Assembly (NCBI GenBank): GCA_004020645.1
Contig: SAQL01000006.1
Coordinates: forward strand, 1 to 64,000
Reading direction: 5' to 3'
DNA length: 64,000 bases
DNA from: Mesorhizobium sp.
GTDB lineage: Bacteria > Pseudomonadota > Alphaproteobacteria > Rhizobiales > Rhizobiaceae
Shown here piece by piece: positions 8,620 through 17,262 of the stretch (position 1 is its first letter; the number at the start of each line of letters is the position of its first letter). The notes under the pieces are model-generated. The model did no database searches, was not told the origin of the DNA, and was given only the letters and a program-made list of their open reading frames with translations. A program made the translations under genes and the position numbers.

Positions 8620-8889
8620 ATGATCAATACCAAATCGCTCATCGGCTCGGCTTTGGCCGCGGCTACCACGCTCGCCGCCAGCGCTGCCTTCGCCGGCCCG
8701 GCCGCTCAGCCGGAGTTCTCGTTCGAAAAGTGCTACGGCGTCGTCAAGGCCGGCCAGAACGATTGCCAGACCGCCACGCATTCTTGCGCCGGGACCTCTA
8801 CGGCCGACAACCAGTCCGACGCATGGATCTATGTGCCGGCCGGCACTTGCGGAAAGCTTGCCAGCGGCAGCACCGAACCCAAGGCCTGA
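8620..8889 (+). CDS. bufA1: Bufferin precursor peptide (DUF2282 family, BufA1)
   Basis: An 89-residue exported precursor. A Sec signal peptide ([16 protein letters not shown]) is followed by a short mature region with four cysteines in the DUF2282 pattern: [13 protein letters not shown], then THSCAG, then VPAGTCGKL. Bufferins are ribosomal peptides whose cysteines are modified by a partner MNIO enzyme; characterised members bind copper and protect against it. The start at 8620 sits 9 nt after AGGAG and exactly at the signal peptide; longer in-frame starts lack both. It is the first gene of bufABCD and follows a terminator, so a promoter should lie in 8483-8610. Metal specificity here is not proven. 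Confidence 0.88.
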   Translation: MINTKSLIGSALAAATTLAASAAFAGPAAQPEFSFEKCYGVVKAGQNDCQTATHSCAGTSTADNQSDAWIYVPAGTCGKLASGSTEPKA

Positions 8890-8921
8890 TCCACTCCCAC
8901 GCAACCCAATGGAGACGACTG

Positions 8922-9950
8922 ATGCCCAATAAGCTTCCCACCCTCCCAATTCCGCAAGCTGCGGGCATCGGTCTTCGCTCGCCGCACATTGCTGAAATGC
9001 TGAGCCGCCGCCCGTCGGCGGGTTGGTTGGAGGTTCATGCCGAAAACTACATGGGCGATTCTGCTGCCGTCGCCGCGCTCGAAAATCTGCGTGAGACCTA
9101 CCCCCTTTCTGTTCACGGCGTAGGGCTGTCTCTCGGCAGCGCTTCCGGCGTCGACCGCGACCATCTGGAACGCATGCGCAAGGTATGCGTGCGCTTCGAA
9201 CCCGATCTTGTTTCCGAACACCTCGCCTGGAGCGGCGCCGATGGCGCCTACCTCAACGACCTTTTGCCGCTCCGTTACGACGAAGCAGCGCTGGCGATCG
9301 TCGCCAATAATATCAAGCTCGTTCAGGACACTCTGAAGCGCCGCATCCTGATTGAAAATCTCTCTGCCTATATCGAGTTCAGCGGTTCGACGATGACGGA
9401 GGCCGAGTTCTTGGCCGAGCTTGTGAAGCGCACGGGATGCGGCCTGCTTCTCGACGTGAACAACGTCTACGTTTCCGCCCACAATCTCGACTTCGACGCG
9501 GCTGCGTTCATCGAGGTGCTGCCTGCCGAGGCGATCGGCGAGATCCATCTGGCAGGCCATGCCGTCAACGACGCTGGCGATGACACGGTCCTGATCGACG
9601 ACCACGGCTCGCGCGTGCCGCCCGCCGTGTGGTCACTCTATGCCGGCGCGATCGAGAAATTCGGCCCACGCCCCACGCTGATCGAATGGGATACCGACGT
9701 GCCCGTGCTCGACGTGCTGCTGGGCGAGGCAATGTGGGCGGATATGCTTGCCGCTTCGATCGCCTTCCGCAAGCGGCAGGATTCCCTTCCTGTTTCCGCG
9801 CCGAAGCAGTCCGCTCCAGGCACCGTCGTTCCGTTCGAACGCGATGCACCGCGCGGGCAGATGCCGGTGCTTGCCGCTTTCGATGCGATCAAGCCCGCGC
9901 GTCTCGCTGCTGACCGTGACGTCAGGAGGAGCCGCCATGCTGCCGCTTGA
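8922..9950 (+). CDS. bufB: MNIO peptide-modifying oxidase (DUF692), BufB
   Basis: A 342-residue DUF692 protein, a TIM-barrel multinuclear non-haem iron oxidase that modifies cysteines of a peptide substrate (as MbnB does for methanobactin). Candidate iron ligands are visible in order: EVHAENY (39-42), SVHG (65), SEHLAW (99-100), IENL (145-146), LLDVNN with SAH (178-187), EIHLAGH (207-213), DDHG (226-228) and IEWD (255). The ATG at 8922 follows GGAGA and lies 32 nt after the bufA stop; a long upstream in-frame extension crosses bufA and is rejected. A 60-residue low-complexity tail after about residue 280 overlaps the next gene by 14 nt. Confidence 0.9.
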   Translation: MPNKLPTLPIPQAAGIGLRSPHIAEMLSRRPSAGWLEVHAENYMGDSAAVAALENLRETYPLSVHGVGLSLGSASGVDRDHLERMRKVCVRFEPDLVSEHLAWSGADGAYLNDLLPLRYDEAALAIVANNIKLVQDTLKRRILIENLSAYIEFSGSTMTEAEFLAELVKRTGCGLLLDVNNVYVSAHNLDFDAAAFIEVLPAEAIGEIHLAGHAVNDAGDDTVLIDDHGSRVPPAVWSLYAGAIEKFGPRPTLIEWDTDVPVLDVLLGEAMWADMLAASIAFRKRQDSLPVSAPKQSAPGTVVPFERDAPRGQMPVLAAFDAIKPARLAADRDVRRSRHAAA

Positions 9951-10713
9951 GCATCTGCAGAACATCATAGCGCAGTCCGTGCTTGGCAACCCGCAATTCG
10001 GCCTTTCGTCGCTCGTTTCAGCGGGCCACGCCGATCCATGCCGACGGCTGCGCATCTATGAGAACAATACCCGCGCCTCGCTGACGGCGACGCTGATGGC
10101 CGTATTCCCAGTCGTCGTTCGCATGGTCGACGAGCGGTTCTTCCACTATGCCGCAAGCGAGTTCATTCGTCAGCATCCCCCCGGCGAGCCAAGGCTGGTG
10201 CGCTACGGCTCCGACTTGCCGCGCTTCCTCGGGACCTTCGAAGGTCTGGCTGAAATGCCCTTCGTCGCGGAAACGGCGCGGCTTGAATGGGCGATCGCCG
10301 AGGCGCTTGATGCGGCATCACTGCCGGCCCTGAACCTGGCGGCACTGGATGGCGAAGCCTCGAGCTCGACCCTCGAACTGATGCTCCAGCCATCCTTGCG
10401 CCTCGTTATGTCGCATTGGCCGGTACTGTCGATCTGGTCGGCGCATCAGAACGGAGGCGTTCCGGATCAAGCTGATGTCTGGCAGCGAAAAGCCGAGCGC
10501 ATCGCGCTCTGGAGGCACGGCGACAATGTACGCTTCGCGCGCCTCACGAGCGCCCAGTTCTCGTTCCGCCATTCTCTGAAAAAGGGCCTCGGCCTGGAGA
10601 GGGCCGTTTCACGCGCCCTCACGCACGAACCGATGTTCGATGTCCTCGGCGCCCTCGTCAGCCTGTTCGGCGAAGGCTTGGTGACCGGCATCGGCTTCGA
10701 CCACCCGCAGTAA
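9937..10713 (+). CDS. bufC: BufC partner protein (DUF2063)
   Basis: A 258-residue protein with an N-terminal DUF2063 domain (LQNIIAQSVLGNPQFGLSSL, then CRRLRIYENNTRASLTATLM, then FPVVVRMVDERFF). Although Pfam labels this a putative DNA-binding domain, in MNIO operons it is the partner that presents the precursor peptide to the BufB/MbnB-like enzyme. The start at 9937 has AGGAGG 7 nt upstream and overlaps bufB by 14 nt, implying translational coupling. Its place directly after the MNIO gene is the standard bufferin order. Confidence 0.87.
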   Translation: MLPLEHLQNIIAQSVLGNPQFGLSSLVSAGHADPCRRLRIYENNTRASLTATLMAVFPVVVRMVDERFFHYAASEFIRQHPPGEPRLVRYGSDLPRFLGTFEGLAEMPFVAETARLEWAIAEALDAASLPALNLAALDGEASSSTLELMLQPSLRLVMSHWPVLSIWSAHQNGGVPDQADVWQRKAERIALWRHGDNVRFARLTSAQFSFRHSLKKGLGLERAVSRALTHEPMFDVLGALVSLFGEGLVTGIGFDHPQ

Positions 10714-10731
10714 ACGAAAATGGAGAGACCC

Positions 10732-11205
10732 ATGAGCGTGACCCGCGAAATGCCTTCAACCAGTGGCCGCAGCCTAGCCGCCGCCTACCGCAGGGCTCTG
10801 AACCTGGCGGGCAGCATACCCCTTTCTCTTGTTCAGCTGGCGGGTCGCGTCGCGGTCGCCCACGTGTTCTGGCAATCGGCGCAGACCAAGCTCGCTTCCT
10901 GGCCGGTAACGCTACAGCTTTTCGCGTTTGAATATAATCTGCCGCTGATCGACCCGGCGCTGGCGGCCCCGCTCGCGACAGCCGCCGAAATCATCGGCGC
11001 CGCATTGCTATTCCTCGGCCTGTTCTCGCGCCTCGGCGCGCTGATGCTGCTCGGGGTAGTCGCGGTGATCCAGATCTTCGTCTATCCGGGACACTGGGGC
11101 GAACACCTCATGTGGAGTTCGCTGCTGCTGCTCATTTTGGCTCGCGGCGCAGGCGTCGTATCGTTGGACTATCTGGTCGACGGCTATTTCCGTCGCGGAG
11201 CGTGA
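10732..11205 (+). CDS. bufD: DoxX-family membrane protein, BufD
   Basis: A 157-residue DoxX-like integral membrane protein with about four helices (for example ATAAEIIGAALLFLGLFSRL and LMLLGVVAVIQIFVYPGHWG). DoxX proteins commonly close bufferin operons; their role may be in redox or quinone chemistry at the membrane, or in peptide handling, and it is unsettled. The start at 10732 (MSVTREM) follows GGAGAG at good spacing and is preferred to the ATG at 10720. An NDH-2 gene begins 3 nt after its stop. Confidence 0.85.
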   Translation: MSVTREMPSTSGRSLAAAYRRALNLAGSIPLSLVQLAGRVAVAHVFWQSAQTKLASWPVTLQLFAFEYNLPLIDPALAAPLATAAEIIGAALLFLGLFSRLGALMLLGVVAVIQIFVYPGHWGEHLMWSSLLLLILARGAGVVSLDYLVDGYFRRGA

Positions 11206-11208
11206 ACA

Positions 11209-12537
11209 ATGCTGCGGCAATCCAGCGAAGAAGTGATGAACTTGGCAGAGTTAGAAGCGACGCCGGCCAAAACAGATGCGCTTCCACCGCGCCGGCCTCG
11301 GGTCGTCATTCTCGGCGCGGGCTTCGGCGGCCTCAACGCAGCGCTCGGGTTGCGCAACGCGCCGGTCGATATCACTGTCGTCGACCGCCGCAATTATCAT
11401 CTGTTCCAGCCGCTGCTTTATCAGGTGGCGACGGCCGGCCTATCTCCGGCGCAGATCGCCATGCCGATCCGGCGCGTCCTCGCCAGCCAGAAGAATGCAA
11501 CCGTCCTGATGGAAAAGGTGGAGGGCGTCGACACCGCTGGGCGGACTGTGCTGACCGGCAGCAGGCGAATTCCCTACGATTACCTGATCATCGCCACCGG
11601 CGCCCGCCACGCCTATTTCGGTCACGACGCCTGGGAAGCAAATGCTCCCGGCCTCAAGACGATAGGCGACGCCACCGAAATTCGCGCCCGCATATTGACC
11701 GCGTTCGAAAAGGCAGAAGTCACCGACGATCCGGCTCTTCGAGAAAAACTCCTTACCTTTGTGGTTGTCGGCGGCGGACCCACCGGCGTCGAACTCGCGG
11801 GCGCTATTATCGAACTCGCGCGCAAAGCAATCGTTCGCGATTTCCGCAACATCGATTCCTCGACCGCAAGGGTTGTACTTGTCGAGGCCGACGAACGGCT
11901 GCTCACCGCATTTCCGGAGAAGCTATCGCAATCGGCCAAATCGCAGCTCGAAAAGCTTGGCGTCGAGGTCAAGCTCGGCGCCGCGGTTACGGAGTGCGAC
12001 GACAATGGCGTCGCGCTCGCGGATGGGCAACGCGTCGCTTCAGCCTGTGTGCTCTGGGCTGCCGGCGTCATGGCCTCGAGGGCGGCGAAATGGCTGGACG
12101 TCGCGGCCGATCGCGCCGGCCGCGTCGTTGTCGACGGACATCTGCATGTGCCTGGCCGCGAAGGCGTCTATGTCATCGGTGATACCGCTTCGGTAAAGGG
12201 CAAGGACGACCGTCCGGTTCCGGGCGTCGCCCCTGCCGCGAAGCAAATGGGGCGCTATGTGGCAGACCTCATCAAGGCGCGACTTGCGGGGCGGACGGCA
12301 GAACCTTTCCGCTACGCCGACTACGGAAATCTCGCCACAATCGGCCGCAAGGCCGCCGTCGCGGATTTAGGACCCATCCAACTGAGCGGTTTCCTAGCCT
12401 GGCTACTCTGGAGCTTCGCGCATCTGTGGTTCCTTGTCGGTTTCCGCAACCGCACCGTTGTCTTCCTCGATTGGGCTTGGGCCTATGCAACATTTGACCG
12501 CAGCGCGCGCCTCATTACCGAACGCCGCGACCGGTAG
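11209..12537 (+). CDS. ndh: Type II NADH:quinone oxidoreductase (NDH-2)
   Basis: A 442-residue flavoprotein that passes electrons from NADH to membrane quinone without pumping protons. It has an N-terminal FAD Rossmann motif (VVILGAGFGG, residues 32-41), a second nucleotide-binding motif (VVVGGGPTGVELAG, about 185-198) and a hydrophobic C-terminus (SGFLAWLLWSFAHLWFLVGF) for membrane attachment. The ATG at 11209 has GGAG 8 nt upstream and lies 3 nt after bufD, so it is very probably in the same transcript; 11236 is an alternative start. Placement after an oxygen-using MNIO system and a DoxX protein suggests redox support of that system, which is inference. Confidence 0.88.
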   Translation: MLRQSSEEVMNLAELEATPAKTDALPPRRPRVVILGAGFGGLNAALGLRNAPVDITVVDRRNYHLFQPLLYQVATAGLSPAQIAMPIRRVLASQKNATVLMEKVEGVDTAGRTVLTGSRRIPYDYLIIATGARHAYFGHDAWEANAPGLKTIGDATEIRARILTAFEKAEVTDDPALREKLLTFVVVGGGPTGVELAGAIIELARKAIVRDFRNIDSSTARVVLVEADERLLTAFPEKLSQSAKSQLEKLGVEVKLGAAVTECDDNGVALADGQRVASACVLWAAGVMASRAAKWLDVAADRAGRVVVDGHLHVPGREGVYVIGDTASVKGKDDRPVPGVAPAAKQMGRYVADLIKARLAGRTAEPFRYADYGNLATIGRKAAVADLGPIQLSGFLAWLLWSFAHLWFLVGFRNRTVVFLDWAWAYATFDRSARLITERRDR

Positions 12538-14377
12538 GTGCCGCCTGCCGCGCATAGCGCTTGGGCGGGCGATGACGGCGCTGCTGCTCATGGCGGTCAT
12601 GTCGACTGCTGCATCGGTGCATATCATCTGGGAGCGCACGGCAACCCGCAACGTCGAGAAGATCGTCGCCAGCCTTGGCGCCCAGAGCGCCGATTCTGTC
12701 CGCGGCGAATTGACATCAACGCTGGCCGTCGTGGCAGGCACGGCCGAGATCATCCGCTCGATCCTGTTCCAAGGCACGATCAAAGCCGATGACGAGGTCA
12801 GACGCGAATTCCTGTTCCTGTCGCTGCTGCGTGAACAGCGCGCGATCGGCTGGATCGGATTTGGCTTCCCCGACGGACGGTTTTTCGGCTCGCACGCGGC
12901 GGCCGGCGGCAAGATCGAGATGGTTGAAATCGGCCCGGGCATGCCGGGAAAGCCGCGCCCGTTGCGTCGTGATATCTATCATCCCATCCGCGGCGATGTG
13001 ATGTTCGAAGAACGTATCCATGGCGAGACCGCTTACCTAGCGCTCGGTGCGCCCTGGTATCGCCGGGCGATGGACTCGACGGAACCTGTCTGGAGCGTGA
13101 TCGACGTCCTGCCCAATGGCTTCGAGCCCTCGGTGGTCGTTTCAAAGCGGGTCGAGCTCTATGGCAGGTACCAAGGCGTGGTCATGGTGGCCGTGAGTTT
13201 CGCCAATTTGTCGCAGGCGCTGGGTGGTCTGCAAGTATCAGGTCACGGCAAGACGTTCGTGCTGGGCGGTGGCGACAAAGTACTGGCTGCATCGGATGCG
13301 CCCGGCGGTCCTATGCCTGCTCATCTTCGCGATTTTCCAAAGAGCGATGCGCTTGCCGCCGCAGTGGGCGACGCCATTTCGATGATGAAAGGGAACGAAT
13401 TTCGCACGCTGGTCGATGGTGGCGAGATCGGCCCGGTCTACGTCTCGTCGTTTGCGCTCCCCTTCGAACAATGGCGGCTCCTGACCGCGATACCGCGCTC
13501 CTCCTTCGCGGAAGAGATCGACCGTAACACGCGTCGGGTGCTGCTGGTGGTCGCCGGGCTCGTCGTGCTGGCAGCGGCCACTGCCGTGCTCTTTTCGAAC
13601 CTGCTTTTCGCCAGGCCGATCCGCCAGCTTGCCGCGCAGCTCCGTGAGATCGAACGGTTCTCGCTCGACCAGGTGCGGCATGTTCCGACATTCCTGGCCG
13701 AACTCAATGATTTCTCGGAAGCGCTGAAGCGCATGGCGGGCGGCTTGTCGGCTTTCGCCAAATACATGCCGCTCGACGTCGTCCGGCCCCTCGTCGCGGG
13801 CGGGCTTGAGCCGGCACCTGGCGGCAGGCTCGTGGAAGTGACCGTGATGTTTGCCGATCTGCCGGGCTTCACCGAACTCACCGAGCGGCTCGGGCCCGAT
13901 GTCCAGCCGCATCTCACCAATTTTCTCACGCTTGCAGTCGAAGCCATTCATTCCGAAGGAGGCACCGTCGACAAGTTCATTGGCGACGCCGTTATGGCCA
14001 TCTGGAACGCACCGACAGCCGTGCCGGATCACGCACGCCGCGCATGCAGCGCTGCAGCCGCGATCCGGGCCGCGATGCATGCGCTGCCCGCCGTTTCGCC
14101 GGACCACAGCGACATACGGGTGCGAATTGGCATCAATACCGGCACCGCGATCGTCGGCAATGTCGGATCGGCCGAACGGCTGAGCTATACGGCCATCGGC
14201 GATACGGTCAACCTGGCAAGCCGCCTCGTTGGCGTCGCCAAGGAACACGGCGTCGAAATCGTAGTCAGCGACATGACGCTTGCGCAGACAAGCGGCCAGA
14301 TCGCCGCGCAGCCACTTGGCATCACGAATGTTCGCGGGAAGGCAGTCCCGGTCCTGATACACACGCTCGCAACCTGA
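12485..14377 (+). CDS. Membrane-anchored class III adenylate cyclase with extracytoplasmic sensor
   Basis: About 630 residues. A first membrane helix (MTALLLMAVMSTAASVHIIW), a large periplasmic Cache-like sensor region, a second helix near residue 350 (VLLVVAGLVVLAAATAVLFS) leading into a HAMP-like linker, and a C-terminal class III cyclase domain. Metal-binding aspartates lie in MFADLPGFTELTE (about 458) and DKFIGDAVMAIW (about 501). The lysine of DKF, the GDTVN aspartate and NLASRL fit ATP use. It overlaps ndh by about 50 nt if started at 12485; starts at 12434 and 12572 are also open, so the exact start is uncertain. It probably makes cAMP in response to an external signal, in the same transcript as the bufferin genes. 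Confidence 0.82.
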   Translation: MQHLTAARASLPNAATGRCRLPRIALGRAMTALLLMAVMSTAASVHIIWERTATRNVEKIVASLGAQSADSVRGELTSTLAVVAGTAEIIRSILFQGTIKADDEVRREFLFLSLLREQRAIGWIGFGFPDGRFFGSHAAAGGKIEMVEIGPGMPGKPRPLRRDIYHPIRGDVMFEERIHGETAYLALGAPWYRRAMDSTEPVWSVIDVLPNGFEPSVVVSKRVELYGRYQGVVMVAVSFANLSQALGGLQVSGHGKTFVLGGGDKVLAASDAPGGPMPAHLRDFPKSDALAAAVGDAISMMKGNEFRTLVDGGEIGPVYVSSFALPFEQWRLLTAIPRSSFAEEIDRNTRRVLLVVAGLVVLAAATAVLFSNLLFARPIRQLAAQLREIERFSLDQVRHVPTFLAELNDFSEALKRMAGGLSAFAKYMPLDVVRPLVAGGLEPAPGGRLVEVTVMFADLPGFTELTERLGPDVQPHLTNFLTLAVEAIHSEGGTVDKFIGDAVMAIWNAPTAVPDHARRACSAAAAIRAAMHALPAVSPDHSDIRVRIGINTGTAIVGNVGSAERLSYTAIGDTVNLASRLVGVAKEHGVEIVVSDMTLAQTSGQIAAQPLGITNVRGKAVPVLIHTLAT

Positions 14378-14405
14378 ACAACCGCTGCGGCCATGGAGTA
14401 TGGTC

Positions 14406-14783
14406 ATGGAAATGATGACTTTGACGCTCGCAATGCTTTTCTGCCTCCAGCTAAAGCACTTCATTGCCGACTATCTGCTCCAGCCCGGCTGGATGTTGGG
14501 CGGAAAGGGCGATCTGCGCCGCGCCGGCGGCTATGTCCATGCGGGCTTGCATACGCTAGGCTCTTTGCCGGCCCTTCTCATCGCCGGGCTCGAGCCCACC
14601 GCAATCGTCCTGCTTTCTGCCGCGGAATTCACGGTCCACTACGCGACAGACTACACCAAAGCCGGGCTGTCCGGGCGCAGCCATGCTGGCCCCGACACGC
14701 GGACATACTGGGCCCTGCATGGGGCTGACCAGTTCTTACACCAGCTTACCTATGTCGGCCTGATCTTCGCTGCGCTCGCTTAG
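14406..14783 (+). CDS. DUF3307-like small membrane protein
   Basis: A 125-residue, largely hydrophobic protein with about four membrane segments. The N-terminal HFIADYLLQPGWML and the C-terminal HGADQFLHQLTYVG resemble the conserved H/D/Q pattern of DUF3307 proteins, whose function is unknown. The ATG at 14406 is preferred because GGAG lies 7 nt upstream; the ATG at 14400 is too close to it. It follows the cyclase by 28 nt and appears to be the last gene of the bufA-to-cyclase run. Confidence 0.6.
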   Translation: MEMMTLTLAMLFCLQLKHFIADYLLQPGWMLGGKGDLRRAGGYVHAGLHTLGSLPALLIAGLEPTAIVLLSAAEFTVHYATDYTKAGLSGRSHAGPDTRTYWALHGADQFLHQLTYVGLIFAALA

Positions 14784-15215
14784 AGAGAGGAATTTGAGGC
14801 GGGACAACGAGGCATGCCTCGGAGATACTGAGAACGCCGAACATTGATGCGGCGGCACGAGCTTTCGACAAGCGATGAAAATTATTGCGGCACGCTCCGC
14901 ATCGGCGTGGAAAAGTCCGCCTCTCCATCATATTCGTAGGCAATGTCCGGAAGTTTTGGGGGACAGGACCTTGTCTCCGCCCCTTGTGTGTAGGTCGGCT
15001 TATGGCGCTGGTTGCTCATTTCCAATCGACAATCGAACGGCACGAAACCACCCATTTCTGCCCTTCACACACGTCGCAAGCGTCAGGATTTCACTCTGCT
15101 TCTGAGAAGATTGGCCGCGAGACCAGAGACACCGTGGGCGAATGCCAAATGACAACGCAAACAGTCAGTTACGACCGCCAGTCGGCGAACTGATGCAAGC
15201 CGTTGAGATTTTGAT
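14784..15215. other. 432-bp gap with no supported gene
   Basis: Between the DUF3307-like gene and the dxs stop. Base composition is lower in GC than the flanks. A perfect 12-bp palindrome GAGGCATGCCTC lies at 14809-14820. Short open frames (for example 14885-15193) have no recognisable domain or ribosome-binding site. It may be decayed sequence; nothing more can be supported. Confidence 0.5.
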
Positions 15216-17156
15216 TCAGGCGCTTTGCGCGCTGGCGGTGTGTCCCAGCGCCACGAAGACGGTGCGCACGATACCGGCGGCATCAAGCCCGGCGTCGGCG
15301 TACATCTTTTCGGGCTTGGCGTGATCGACAAAAGTGTCGGGCAACACAAGCGGGCGTACCTTCAGGCCATTTTCCAGCAGCCCTTCATAGGCCAGGAATT
15401 GCAGCACATGGCTGGCGAAGCCACCGACCGCACCCTCTTCCACTGTTACCAGCACCTCATGCGAGCGCGCCAGCCGCCGGATCAAATCCTCGTCGAGCGG
15501 CTTGGCGAAACGAGCATCGGCGACCGTGGTGGAAAGCCCTGCCGCGCCGAGCTCCTCGGCCGCAGCCAGGCAATCCTGCAGCCGCGTGCCGAAGGAAAGC
15601 AGCGCAACCTTGGTGCCCTCCTTAACGATACGGCCCTTGCCGATTTCGAGAACCGAGCCACGCTCCGGCAAGTCGACGCCGACGCCGTTGCCGCGCGGGT
15701 AGCGGAAGGCAATGGGGCCTTCATCATAGCTTGCCGCCGTGCGCACCATGTGGCGCAGTTCCGCCTCGTCCGCCGCGGCCATGACGACGAAACCGGGCAG
15801 CGTCGCCAAAAAAGTCGTGTCGAAGGCGCCGCAATGGGTAGCCCCGTCGGCCCCGACGAAGCCGGCGCGATCGATCGGAAAGCGCACCGGCAGTTTCTGG
15901 ATCGCCACGTCGTGGACGACCTGGTCGTAGGCGCGCTGCAGGAAGGTCGAATAGATCGCCGCGAAAGGTTTGAAGCCTTCCGTGGCAAGGCCGGCGGCAA
16001 AAGTCACCGCGTGTTGCTCGGCGATACCGACATCGAAGGTCCTCGACGGGAACGCCTCGCCGAACAGGTCGAGGCCGGTGCCGTTCGGCATGGCGGCGGT
16101 GATGGCGACGATGCGATCATCTTCCCGGCCCTCCTGGATCAGGCTTTCGGCAAAGACTTTCGTGTAGCTCGGCGCGTTGGCCGGCGCCTTGGCCTGCGTG
16201 CCGGTGATGACGTCGAATTTGTTGACGCCGTGATATTTGTCGGCGGCCGCCTCGGCCGGTCCATAGCCCTTGCCCTTCTGGGTCACGACGTGGATCAGCA
16301 CCGGACCGTCGGCATTGTCGCGGACGTTCTTCAGCACCGGGATCAGGTGCTCGAGATTGTGACCGTCGATCGGGCCGATGTGATAAAAACCCATTTCCTC
16401 GAACAGCGTGCCGCCGGTGACATAGCCGCGCGCATGCTCGACCGCCCGCTTGATGGCGCGATCGGCTCGCTCGCCGAGATAGGAGGTCAGCTTCTTGCCG
16501 AAATCGCGCAAGCCAAGATAGGCCTTGCCCGATGCCAGGCGGGCCAGATAGGCGCTCATCGCACCGGTCGGCGGAGCAATCGACATGTCGTTGTCGTTGA
16601 GGATGACGATCAGCCGGGCATCGAGCGCGCCGGCATTGTTCATCGCCTCATAGGCCATGCCGGCCGACATGGCGCCGTCGCCGATAACGGCAATGACATT
16701 GTTGCGGCCCCCGGAGAGATCGCGTGCCATTGCCATGCCGAGGCCGGCGGAAATGGAGGTCGAGGAGTGGGCGGCGCCGAACGGATCGTATTCGCTCTCG
16801 GCGCGCTGGGTGAAGCCGGACAGGCCGCCCTCTTGCCGCAGCGTGCGGATACGGTCGCGGCGGCCGGTCAGGATCTTGTGCGGATAGGCCTGGTGACCGA
16901 CATCCCAGATCAGCCGGTCGTCTGGCGTGTTGAAGACATAGTGCAATGCGACCGTCAGTTCGACCACGCCAAGACCAGCACCGAGATGTCCGCCGGTATG
17001 GGACACGGCGTCGATCAACTCGGTGCGAAGCTCCAATGCCAACTGCGGCAGATCACGTTCGTCAAGCGTCCTGAGGTCGGCCGGTATGCGGACCTTGTCG
17101 AGAAGGGGCGTATGGAGCTTTGCGTTCACTGGTGGTAGGGCCTGCTTTTTATTCAC
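15216..17156 (-). CDS. dxs: 1-deoxy-D-xylulose-5-phosphate synthase
   Basis: A 646-residue thiamine-diphosphate enzyme that condenses pyruvate and glyceraldehyde 3-phosphate, the first committed step of the MEP isoprenoid pathway and the source of precursors for ubiquinone. Seen here are [20 protein letters not shown] near residue 52, the ThDP motif [16 protein letters not shown] (159-174) and the transketolase pyrimidine-domain segment [15 protein letters not shown]. Length is normal. It lies downstream of xseB, DUF2277 and pirin genes on the same strand; ispE and ispB elsewhere in the window belong to the same biosynthetic flow. Confidence 0.96.
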   Translation of the reverse strand: MNKKQALPPVNAKLHTPLLDKVRIPADLRTLDERDLPQLALELRTELIDAVSHTGGHLGAGLGVVELTVALHYVFNTPDDRLIWDVGHQAYPHKILTGRRDRIRTLRQEGGLSGFTQRAESEYDPFGAAHSSTSISAGLGMAMARDLSGGRNNVIAVIGDGAMSAGMAYEAMNNAGALDARLIVILNDNDMSIAPPTGAMSAYLARLASGKAYLGLRDFGKKLTSYLGERADRAIKRAVEHARGYVTGGTLFEEMGFYHIGPIDGHNLEHLIPVLKNVRDNADGPVLIHVVTQKGKGYGPAEAAADKYHGVNKFDVITGTQAKAPANAPSYTKVFAESLIQEGREDDRIVAITAAMPNGTGLDLFGEAFPSRTFDVGIAEQHAVTFAAGLATEGFKPFAAIYSTFLQRAYDQVVHDVAIQKLPVRFPIDRAGFVGADGATHCGAFDTTFLATLPGFVVMAAADEAELRHMVRTAASYDEGPIAFRYPRGNGVGVDLPERGSVLEIGKGRIVKEGTKVALLSFGTRLQDCLAAAEELGAAGLSTTVADARFAKPLDEDLIRRLARSHEVLVTVEEGAVGGFASHVLQFLAYEGLLENGLKVRPLVLPDTFVDHAKPEKMYADAGLDAAGIVRTVFVALGHTASAQSA

Positions 17157-17228
17157 GTGCGAAATAGGCCGCTGGCCGGCGAATGTAAATGCGTGTGAGT
17201 GACGCGGCTCAGATTCAAAGTGTTAAGG

Positions 17229-17262
17229 TTTCCTTTGCGTGTCCAAAACCGCGCGCGGCGCT
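17229..17262. repeat. Partial copy of the GGACGCGC intergenic repeat
   Basis: TCCTTTGCGTGTCCAAAACC followed by GCGCGCGGCGCTCTAA resembles the hairpin modules at 24406-24441 and 28860-28910 (GCGTCC...GGACGCGCGGCGC). It sits between the pirin gene stop and dxs. It is degenerate, with mismatches in the stem. Confidence 0.45.

Noticed and set aside
14809..14820. Palindrome GAGGCATGCCTC as an operator
   Set aside because: It is a single 12-bp palindrome in decayed-looking DNA, downstream of one gene and far from any start codon; there is no support for a regulatory role.
15225..17138. 637-codon open frame on the + strand opposite dxs
   Set aside because: It is the antisense shadow of dxs. High-GC codon usage leaves the opposite strand open; the translation is Arg/Gly-rich with no domain, while dxs has all its motifs.
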